Source: Zoogloea oryzae
GTDB taxonomy: Bacteria; Pseudomonadota; Gammaproteobacteria; Burkholderiales; Rhodocyclaceae
Direction of reading: 5' to 3'
Length of the DNA: 64,000 nucleotides
NCBI RefSeq assembly: GCF_030161255.1
Contig: NZ_BSPX01000006.1
Coordinates: 35,187 to 99,186, forward strand
Of the stretch, positions 36,274 through 45,900 are shown piece after piece. The notes below the pieces were generated by a model. The model saw nothing but the letters and a program-made list of their open reading frames with translations, was not told where the DNA came from and ran no database searches. The stretch's first letter is position 1, and every line of letters starts with the position of its first letter. Both the position numbers and the translations under genes were made by a program.

Positions 36274-37080
36274 TCAGCCCCCCAGCATCCGCCCCAATAG
36301 CCCCCGCACCACCGACGGCTCGAACGGCTTGTCGCAGATGCCGGACACGCCGGCCTCCTCCACCGCTGCCAGCCGGCCTTCGTTGGATTCGCTGGTCACC
36401 ATCAGGATCGGCACGGTGCGTTGCCAGCTCTGGTTGCGCACGTATTCCACAAACTCGCGGCCGTCCATCTCGGGCATGTTGTAGTCGGTGACGATCAGGT
36501 CGACCATCGTTCCGTCGAGGATCGCCGCCCCCTCCTTGCCGTCTCCGGCCTCGACGATGTGCTGGATGCCGAGGTTTTCCAGCACCCGCCGCATGAATTT
36601 GCGCGCGTTCGGGCTGTCATCCACCAGCAGCACCCGCACCGCCTCCAGATCGAAGGCGTTGTCGAAGCTGTAGTTGGGCGTCAGGTAATCCACGGTTGCG
36701 TTGAGCGCCAGCGCCAGCTGGTTGGCGGTGAAAGGCTTGGGCAGGATGCTGCACACGCCGGTCTGGCGCACCGCATCCAGCGCCCTGGGGCTCGTCTCGC
36801 TGGAGATCAGGATGAACGCCACCGACTCCCATAGCGGCTCCGCCCGCAGCGCCTCCACCAGACGGGTACCCGAGCCATCCGGCAGATAGAGCGCCGACAG
36901 CACCACGTCCGGGCGAACCCGACGCACCGCCGCCAGCGCCTCCGCCATGCTTCCCACCTGCTCCACCCGGGTCAGGCCGACCTCGTCGCAACACTTGCGG
37001 ATGATCTTCGCCTGCATCTGGGAGGGTTCCACGAGCAAGGCCTGAAGCTGCCCGATTCTGCCTGTCGACATCGCAACCAC
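36274..37080 (-). CDS. Tandem receiver-domain response regulator, first receiver degenerate
   Basis: The 268-residue protein consists of two CheY-like receiver domains and no output domain. The second (about 147-268) is intact, with D154/D155 and phospho-acceptor D199 in VTDYNMPEMDG. The first (about 12-130) has alanine (A63 in VVLSALYLP) where the acceptor aspartate should be, though K115 is kept, so it probably cannot be phosphorylated. It is transcribed away from the giant-protein operon. A later start at codon 4 is possible. A regulatory link to that operon is only suggested by position. Confidence 0.88.
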   Translation of the reverse strand: MVAMSTGRIGQLQALLVEPSQMQAKIIRKCCDEVGLTRVEQVGSMAEALAAVRRVRPDVVLSALYLPDGSGTRLVEALRAEPLWESVAFILISSETSPRALDAVRQTGVCSILPKPFTANQLALALNATVDYLTPNYSFDNAFDLEAVRVLLVDDSPNARKFMRRVLENLGIQHIVEAGDGKEGAAILDGTMVDLIVTDYNMPEMDGREFVEYVRNQSWQRTVPILMVTSESNEGRLAAVEEAGVSGICDKPFEPSVVRGLLGRMLGG

Positions 37081-37362
37081 CTGTTCTCAATACGGGTAAC
37101 AGGACGATTACGAGCGAAATTCGGCAAGCTTGAGCCTATCCTTAAATTCAACAAAATCATCAAAAAAAATAATAGTCATTCAAGATAAAGAATGGCTACT
37201 GCCTGCCGTTAAAAACTCCCGAGTTCGGGTGCAGTCCAGCCGCACGGCACTCGGGGGTATGCAGACAGGCATCGCGCGCGCCCTCAATTCCCAGGCTGGC
37301 AGTGAGAACGAACCAATCAAATCTTGTGCCAACGCCATATTTTTTCGCTCTCAGGGGGAATC
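37081..37362. promoter_or_regulatory. Leader and probable promoter region of the giant-protein operon
   Basis: This region separates the receiver gene from the TolC-family gene. An AT-rich block (about 37136-37190) contrasts with its surroundings and probably contains the promoters. Downstream, CCCGAGT ... ACTCGGG (about 37217-37252) can form a hairpin in the leader. No -24/-12 element or known riboswitch pattern was recognised. Confidence 0.5.
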
Positions 37363-39150
37363 ATGAACAAGTTCAATAGCACCCGCGCGGTACCCGGCGG
37401 TCGTCTGGTTGGCGCGTGCAGCGTCCTGTTGGCCGCGCTGCTCGCGGGCTGCTCGACCGTACCCACGCCGTTCACGGTCGAAGACCAGAAGGAAATCGCC
37501 GCCGCCGACCGCAAGGCCGCCGCCGCCAACGTGGAGCCGCTCACCGGCCCGCTCACCCTCGCCGACGCCATCGCCCGCGGCATCAAGTACAACCTCGACC
37601 ACCGCACCCGCATGATGGAAGAGGCCCTGGCCATCGGCCAGCTGGATCTCGGCCGCTACGACATGCTGCCCAAGCTGGTCGCCTCCGCTGGCTACCAGTG
37701 GCGCGACAAGGATCTCGTCACCAACAGCAAGGATTCGGTCACCGGCCTGCCCTCCCTGGCCAACCCCTACATCTCGTCCGACCGTTCCCACACCCTGACC
37801 GACCTGGCCCTGTCGTGGAACGTGCTCGACTTTGGTGTCAGCTACTACAACTCCAAGCAGAACGCCGACCGCGTGCTGATCGCCACCGAGCGCCGCCGCA
37901 AGGCCATGCACAACCTGATCCAGGAAGTGCGCACCGCCTACTGGCGCGCCGCCAGCGCCGAGAAGATCGAGAAGGATCTGCGCGAAACCATCCGCCTGGC
38001 CGAATCCGCCCTGGCCGACTCCCGCAAGATCGAGCAGGAGCGCATCCGCGACCCGCTCGAAGCCCTGCGCTACCAGCGCACCGTGCTTGAAAACCTGCGC
38101 ATCCTCGAGAGCATCCAGCAGGAACTCGCCGCCGCCAAGATCGAACTGGCCGCGCTGATCAACCTGCCGCCGGGCACCCAGTACCAGCTCGCTGCGCCCT
38201 CCGCCACCGAACTCAAGCCCGCCGCCCTGCCGCTGCCCATCGAGCAGATGGAAGACATCGCCATCGCCCGCAACGCCGACCTGCGCGAACAGTTTTACAA
38301 CGTGCGCATCGCCGTGGCCGAAACCAAGAAGTCGATGATGCGCATGTTCCCTGGCATCTCCTTCAACTACAGCCTGCGCCATGACACCAACAGCTACCTG
38401 ATCCACAACTCGTGGCAGGAAGCCGGCGCGCAGATCAGCTGGAACCTCTTCACCCTGCTGTCCGCGCCTGCGGCGATCAAGTTCAACGAATCCAACGAAA
38501 AGCTCGCCGAGCAGCGCCGCATGGCCACCCAGATGGCTGTGCTGGCCCAGGTTCACCTGGCGCGCCAGCAGTATGAAAACGCCTACAGGCTGCTCGACCG
38601 TGCCGACTCCATCTACACCGTCGACCAGCGCATCTTCGAGCACAGCAAGAGCCGCGAAGACGCCGCCACCAAGGGCCGCCTCGACCTGATCTTCAGCAAC
38701 ACCTCGGCCATCGTCAGCCTGCTGCGCCGCTACCAGGCCCTCAGCCAGCTCTATGCCGCCAGCAGCCGCATCCAGTCCACCCTCGGCCTCGAACCCGAAA
38801 TCGGCAGCCTGAACGACACCTCCCTGTCCGACCTGCGCCGCAACGTCGAGGGCGCCATGGAGCAGTGGAACCGCGGTGAAGCCCTGAAGGCCCCGGCTGC
38901 CGCGCCCGCGCCCAAGGCCGACGCCGCCACCGAAGGCGAACGCACCTCCGCTGTCGATGCCGCTCAGCCCGCCGTTGCCGCGCCGATCCAGGTCCGTGGC
39001 TTTGCCTGGTCGAACATCTCCGCAGCCCAGGGCATCGGTGAACCGAAGGTTGCCAACGCGGCGTTCTCCATCGCCGATGTCCACGAGCGCTCGATGAGCC
39101 AGGCGCAACGCGTCGCCCTCGCCGCCCTTCCGGCCAAGACCGCTCCCTGA
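37363..39150 (+). CDS. TolC-family outer-membrane lipoprotein
   Basis: The 595-residue protein starts with a lipoprotein signal (LLAALLAGC, lipid-attachment C30) and continues with the two repeated OEP/TolC domains (about 60-480), which are long helices with LADAIARGIKYN and a second half beginning near EQMEDIAIARNADLREQ. It should form the outer-membrane channel of the export system encoded downstream. An Ala/Pro/Lys-rich C-terminal extension (about 495-595) goes beyond the usual TolC end. AGGGGGAATC precedes the ATG. It is the first gene of a five-gene operon. Confidence 0.88.
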   Translation: MNKFNSTRAVPGGRLVGACSVLLAALLAGCSTVPTPFTVEDQKEIAAADRKAAAANVEPLTGPLTLADAIARGIKYNLDHRTRMMEEALAIGQLDLGRYDMLPKLVASAGYQWRDKDLVTNSKDSVTGLPSLANPYISSDRSHTLTDLALSWNVLDFGVSYYNSKQNADRVLIATERRRKAMHNLIQEVRTAYWRAASAEKIEKDLRETIRLAESALADSRKIEQERIRDPLEALRYQRTVLENLRILESIQQELAAAKIELAALINLPPGTQYQLAAPSATELKPAALPLPIEQMEDIAIARNADLREQFYNVRIAVAETKKSMMRMFPGISFNYSLRHDTNSYLIHNSWQEAGAQISWNLFTLLSAPAAIKFNESNEKLAEQRRMATQMAVLAQVHLARQQYENAYRLLDRADSIYTVDQRIFEHSKSREDAATKGRLDLIFSNTSAIVSLLRRYQALSQLYAASSRIQSTLGLEPEIGSLNDTSLSDLRRNVEGAMEQWNRGEALKAPAAAPAPKADAATEGERTSAVDAAQPAVAAPIQVRGFAWSNISAAQGIGEPKVANAAFSIADVHERSMSQAQRVALAALPAKTAP

Positions 39151-39161
39151 CGAGGTTCTCC

Positions 39162-39965
39162 ATGTTCCGTTCCATGCTTGCCATCGCCCTCGGCGCCACC
39201 GTCATCGGCGCCTGGGCCCAGGTGCCGCCGCGGGTCACCCCGCCGCCGCCTCCGGGCGCTGCAACCGCCCCCGCGCTCGACCGCCAGGACATCCGCGCCC
39301 AGCTGTCGCCCCGGCGCTTCACCACCCTTGCCGCCGAAGTGGGCGCCAAGGTCAATCGCATTGCGGTACGCGAAGGTGAGCGCTTCAAGGCCGGCCAGGT
39401 GCTGATCGTCCTCGACTGCACGCTGCAGGCGGCCCAGCTCAACAAGGCAAAGGCCACCCTGAGCGCAGCCGAGAAGACCTACGCGGCCAACCACCGCCTG
39501 GCCGAGCTCAACTCGGTCGGCAAGCTGGAGCTGGAAACCTCCCAGTCGGAAGTCGCCAAGGCCAAGGCCGACGTGTCGCTGATGAACGCCACCCTCTCGA
39601 AGTGCCAGATCTCGGCGCCCTTCTCGGGGCGCGTCTCCGAGCAGAAGGTGCGCGAGCAGCAGTTCGCCCAGCCCGGCCAGGGCATCCTCGAGATCATCGA
39701 CGACAGTGCCCTCGAGCTGGAATTCATCGTCCCGTCGCGCTGGATGGCGTGGCTGAAGGACGGCTACCGCTTCCAGGTCAAGATCGACGAGACCGGCGGC
39801 ACCTACCCGGCCAAGGTCATCCGCCTGGGCGCCAAGGTCGACCCGGTCAGCCAGTCCGTCAAGACCATCGCCGTCATCGACGGCCAGTTCCCCGATCTGA
39901 TCGCCGGCATGAGCGGGCGGGTGCAGCTTGCACCGCCTGCCTCCACGCCCGCCTCGCCGAAATAA
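39162..39965 (+). CDS. HlyD/MFP-type periplasmic adaptor, short form
   Basis: The 267-residue protein has a signal peptide (about 1-19), a proline-rich linker and a membrane-fusion-protein core: lipoyl half (VNRIAVREGERFKAGQVLIVLD), helical hairpin (about 95-150), second lipoyl half (CQISAPFSGRVSEQKV) and a beta-barrel. It should connect an inner-membrane component to the TolC-like channel. It begins 11 bases after the TolC-family gene. Confidence 0.87.
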   Translation: MFRSMLAIALGATVIGAWAQVPPRVTPPPPPGAATAPALDRQDIRAQLSPRRFTTLAAEVGAKVNRIAVREGERFKAGQVLIVLDCTLQAAQLNKAKATLSAAEKTYAANHRLAELNSVGKLELETSQSEVAKAKADVSLMNATLSKCQISAPFSGRVSEQKVREQQFAQPGQGILEIIDDSALELEFIVPSRWMAWLKDGYRFQVKIDETGGTYPAKVIRLGAKVDPVSQSVKTIAVIDGQFPDLIAGMSGRVQLAPPASTPASPK

Positions 39966-39995
39966 ACGCCCATCAGAATTAGCAGGAGGCCCACG

Positions 39996-42900
39996 ATGCC
40001 CTCGAACCCGACCCGCAGCTCCTCTGGCAAACGCCGCCTCAACCGCCAGGGGCCGGCCCCGCTGGCCCTCGAACAGCGACTCGTCTTCGATGGCGCCGCT
40101 GGTGCCGAAGCCGTCGCCCAGGTCACCGCAGACCATCCGGTGACCGCCGACGCCACCACCGACAGCTCGGTCGATCTCGTCCCGGCTGCGGTGGGCGCCT
40201 CCGCCCCTGATGCGGCATCAGCCACCAGCCTCGTCTTTGTGGACGGGCAGTTGCAGAACGCCAACGTGCTCGCCAGCAACATCGACGGCAGCGCCCGGGT
40301 CATCGTGCTCGACCCGGCGGGCAACGCCCTCCAGCAGATTCAGGACGCCGTTGCCGGCCGCAACGACATCCAGTCCATCCACATCCTGTCCCACGGTAAC
40401 CAGGGCGACATCACCCTCGGCAACCTGCACATCAACCAGGCCACCCTCGCCGCCCACACCGACGCCCTGGCCGCCATCGGCTCCAGCCTTGCGGCGGACG
40501 GCGACATCCTGATCTACGGCTGCGACGTCGGCACCGGCACCGATGGCATGGCCTTGGTGGACGAGATCGCCCGCATCACTCAGGCCGACGTGGCCGCCTC
40601 CACCGACGCCACCGGCGCCACCCAGGAAGGCGGCGACTGGACCCTCGAATACACCACCGGCGCGATCGAGTCCCGCAGCCTCGCCTTCGCCGACGCCGTC
40701 GATCCCTTCCTCCTGGGCGCCCCCAGCGTCACCTCGGTGGACGACACCACCTACGTGGAAGGCAGCGGCGCGGTTGTCGTGGACAGCAACATCACCATCA
40801 CTGGCGGCAGCTCCTACGACGGCAAGTACATCCGCTTCAGCCTCACCAACGGCCAGAGCACCGACATCCTCACGCTCACCAACGCCGCCAACGTAAACGC
40901 CTCGGGCGCGATCTCGTATTCGGGCAGCTCGGTTTACCTCGGCAACGGCGCTGGTCGCGACATCATCGGCACCATTGACGCCACCGAAAATGGCACCGCC
41001 GGCAAGGCGCTGAAGATCAACTTCGTCTCCACCTTCACCAACTCGGGCTTCGAATCCGGCTCGCTCACCGGCTGGACGGCCATGAACCAGGTCATCAACC
41101 TGGGCACCACCAGCATCGCCGGTTTCACCTCGCCCAATGACGGCACCTACCCCGCCAACGCCGGCAACGACGACCCCTATCCGTCCTCCGCAGGCAGCTA
41201 CAGCACCACTGTCAGCACCAGCCAGTACACCGAAGGCACCCGCTCCCTCAGCCTGCTGAGCACCGGCATCACCACCACCTCGGGCTACGACGTTGTCCAC
41301 GGCCCGGCCGTCTACAGCGACACCTTCTCGGCCAGCGCCGGCGACAAGATCTACTTCGACTGGCGTGCCTACGCCGGCGCCGACGCCTACGACGTCTTCG
41401 GCTACATCCTCAACACCACCACCGGCGCCACCACCACGGTGCTCGACGCCACCGGCACCAGCACCGCCGGCTCCACCAACTGGGCCACCGCCAGCGCCAC
41501 CATCGGCACCACCGGCACCTACCGCTTCGTGTTCGTCTCGGGCACTTACGACTTCTCAGGTGGCCGTGCCGCCGGCGCATCGATGTACATCGACAACGTG
41601 CGGGTGTACGGCTCGAAGGTGAACGACGCCGTCGTCACCAGCATCGCCCGTCAGGTCGCCTTCAACGCCACCTCCGACAGCCCGGTCACCTCGCCGGTAC
41701 GCGTCTTCACCGTCACCGCCCAGAGCGCCACCGGTGAAACTGCATCCGACACCGGGCTGATCAACATCACGCCGACCAACGACGCCCCGGTCCTGGGCGG
41801 TACCGCCCAGACCCTTGCCTACACCGAAAACGCCGTCGCCACGCCCATCGATACGGTGATGACGGTCACCGATCCCGATAGCCCCGCCAACCTCAACGGC
41901 GGCTGGCTGCAGGCCCAGATCACCACCAACGGCGCCGCCGAAGACCAGCTCTCGGTGCTCAACCAGGGCACCGGCGCCGGCCAGATCGGCGTTTCCGGCA
42001 GCAACGTCACCTACGGCGGCACGATCATCGGCACCATCGACGCCAGCAACACCGGCGCCAATGGCGGCGCCCTGCGCATCAACCTGAACAGCAGTGCCAC
42101 CCAGGCTGCGGTCCAGGCACTGGCCCGGGTGATCTGCTACGCCAACACGTCCGACACGCCGTCCACCGCCAGCCGCACCGTCACCTACACCTTGAACGAC
42201 GGCGGCAACACCGGCAGCGGTGGCGCCCTCCAGGGCACCCGCAGCGCCACCATCAACGTCACCGCGGTGGACGACCCCGCCGTGCTGACCCTCAGCCGCA
42301 GCAGCAGCGGCTACGACGAGAACGACGGCAGCTTCTACGTGGATAGCGCCCTCACCCTCACCGACGTGGACAGCACCACCCTGAATGGCGCCCGGGTGGT
42401 CATCACCTCCAACCTCGTCTCCGCCGAAGACCGCCTTCAGCCCGCCTCGGGCACCGATGTCAGCGGCAAGATCACCTACGCCTACAACACCACCACCGGC
42501 ATCCTGACCCTCACCGGCACCGCCACCATCGCCGAATACCAGGCGGCCCTGCGCGCGGTGAAGTACTACAACCTCAGCGACAACCCCACCACCACCGCCC
42601 GCACCATCAGCATGACCATCGGTGATGCGCTGGCCCTGAGCTTTGGTGGCAAGACCCACTATTACGAGTACGTCTCCGGCAGCTACAGCTGGACCGCCGC
42701 CAAGACCGCCGCCGAAGGCCGCACCTTCCAGGGCATGACGGGCTACCTGGCCACCATCACCAGCCAGGAAGAAAACGACTTCATCCGCCAGAAGCTCGCC
42801 GCCGACGCCTGGATCGGCGCCTCGGACGACTACACCTACATCAACGCCGCCACCGGCACCACGACCTTCGCAAATCAGACCGCCGCCGAAGGCCGGTGGT

Positions 42901-45900
42901 ACTGGGTCACCGGCCCTGAAAAGGGCACGCTCATCTCCACCGGCAACAACAGCCCGGTCACCGCCACCGGCGGCTACGCCTACTGGAACAGCGGCGAGCC
43001 CAACAACTACGGCAGCGGCGAAAACTATGGCGAGATCTACTCGTCCGGTGCCTCGCCCGGCAAGTGGAACGATCTGCCCAACACCTCGCTGCTGCCCTAC
43101 GTCGTCGAGTACAACGACAACGGGGGCACGCCCACTTTCAGCAAGACCATCGCGATCACCCCCGTCCGCAAGAACGACGCGCCGGTGAACAACGCCCCGT
43201 CCGCCGTGCCTGCCATCCAGGAAGACGCGGTCAACAACTCCGGCTCGCTGGTGTCGAGCTTCCTGTCGTCCTCCGACGCGGACGCCAGCGCCGTCACCGG
43301 CATCGCCGTCACCGCCAACGACAACAGCCACGGCAACTGGCAGTTCTCCACCGACGGCGGCGCCAATTGGGTTGCCTTCGGCTCCACGTCCGATGCCGCC
43401 GCCCGCCTGCTGCGCAGCACCGACATGATCCGCTTCGTGCCCGCCGCCGACTACGCCGGCACGGCCACCATCACCTACCGCGCCTGGGACCGCACCAGCG
43501 GCACCGCCGGCCTGACCGCCGACCTCTCCGCGGCCACCAGCTATGGCACCACCAAGGCCGTCGCCAATGGCGACGAGACCGCCTTCTCCGCCACCAAGCA
43601 GACCGCCACGCTCACCGTCACCGCCGTGAATGACGCGCCGGTGCTCACCGCCGCCGCGCCCAGCCTCACCGGCATCACCGAAGACGACACCAGCAACAGC
43701 GGCCAGACCGTCTCCAGCGTGCTCGGCACCTCGGTCAATGACGTGGACAGCGGCGCCGCGTCCGGCATCGCCGTCACCAGCCTGGTGAGCGGCAACGGCA
43801 CCTGGCAGTACTCCACCAACGGCGGCTCCAGCTGGACCAACGTCGGCGCCGTCTCGACCACCAACGCCCTCCTGCTGCGCAGCACCGACAAGCTGCGCTT
43901 CGTGCCCGACGCCAAGAACACCACCACCGCCAGCTTCACCTACAAGGCGTGGGACCAGACCGGCGCCACCGCCGGCCAGCAGGGCACCTACGCCAGCACC
44001 GCCACCAGCGGTGGCAGCAGCCCCTACTCCACCGCCACCAACACCGCCACGATCGCCGTCACCGCGGTCAATGACGCACCGGTGCTCGGCACCCCGGCCA
44101 ACTTCGCCAACATCAGCGAAGACGCCACCAACAACGCCGGCCAGGCCGTCTCCAGCCTGCTCGGCAGTGCGATGACCGACGTGGACACCAGCGCCGTCCA
44201 GGGCGTCGCCATCACTGGCGCCACCAACGGCGGCGCCACCGGCGGCTGGCAATACTCCACCGACGGCGGCAGCACCTGGCAGTCTCTCGGCGCGCCCAGC
44301 GCCACCACCGCGCTGCTGCTCAAGAGCACCGACCGCGTGCGCTTCAACCCGGACGGCTTCAAGGGCGGCACGCCCACCCTCAGCCTGCGCGGCTGGGATC
44401 AGACCAGCGGCACCGCCACCAGCGGCGCCACCCGTGGCGAGGCCGATGTCTCCACCAACGGTGGCATCACCGCCTTCTCGAGCAGCGAGTACACCCTCAG
44501 CGTCAACGTCACCAACGTGAATGACGCGCCGCAGTTCACCACGGGCGCCTCTACCGGCGCCTTCACCGAAAACGCCGGCGCCGTCAATGTGGGCAGCGGC
44601 CTCGTCATCACCGACGACGGCGGCCAGCTCAGCCGCGCCACCGTCTCGATCAGCAGCGGCTTCACCGCCGGCGACACCCTGGCCGTCGGCACCGCCGGCG
44701 GGCTTACCGTCAGCTACAGCAGCCAGACCGGCGTGCTCACCCTGACCGGCACTGCGTCTGCCGCCACCTATCAGACCGCGCTCAACTCGGTCACCTTCAA
44801 CACCGCCTCGGAAGACCCGACCCTCAACAGCGCCACCCGCACCCTCACCTGGAAGGCCACCGACACCGCCGGCGTCAGCAGTGCCGACAGCACCAGCACG
44901 GTCAACGTCACCCCGCTGGCCGACGCCCCGGTCCTTGGCGGTCAGCCCGCCACCTGGAACTACACCGAAGACGACGGCGCCCGCGTCATCGCCCCCAGCC
45001 TCACCCTCAGCGATGTGGACGACACCCAGTTGGCGGGTGCCACCGTCAGTATCACCGGCACCGGCTACCTGACCGACGGCCGCGAGACCCTCGCCGCCAT
45101 CACCACCGGCACCGGCATCACGGCGTCGTTCAATGCCGCCACTGGCGTGCTTACCCTCTCCGGCACCGACAGCGTCGCCAACTATCAGAAGGTCCTGCGC
45201 TCGGTCGCCTACAGGAACGACGCCAACTACAACTCGCCCGATCCGGACAACGTCGACCTGTTCACCTCCGGCGGCAGCCAGAACAATCTGCGCACCGTGA
45301 CCTGGCAGGTCACCGACGCCAACTCCGACGGCGCCGGCGCCACCAGCTCGGCCGCCCGCACGACTGACATCACCCTCAAGAACGCCAACGAAATCCCGCA
45401 GGTCACCAACATCACCGGCTCTGCCAGTGCAACGCCGCTCGACTACGTCGAAGGCGGCGCCCCGGCCACCCTCGAAGGCGCCCTCACCGTCCTCGACGAC
45501 ACCGGCACCATCGGCAGCGACAACGCCATCACCGGCGCCGTCGTCCGCATCACCACCGGCCTCGACGCCCAGGACGAACTGGGCTACTTCGATGCGGCCG
45601 CGCTCGGCTCCGCCGGCTGGACCCAGTCCGGCACCGCCCTCAGCGGCACCCTCAGTGGCACCAACGTGAGCGGCGCGGTCGAAATCAGCTACACCTACGA
45701 TGCCGCCAACGGCGAGATCATCCTCGTCACCACTGCCGGCACCGCCGGCAAGGCCGACTACACCGCCGTGATGCAGAAGATCGGCTTCCGCAGCACCAGC
45801 GACGACCCCACTGCCAGCAACGCCGTGCGCACCCTCATCTGGCGCGTCACCGACAACGCCGGCGTCGAGAGCCAGGTCACCGCGGCCCAGAGCACCCAGG

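Noticed and set aside
37195..37290. Possible cyclic di-GMP riboswitch in the leader of the export operon.
   Set aside because: The conserved core bases of the known classes are not present; only a simple hairpin is seen.
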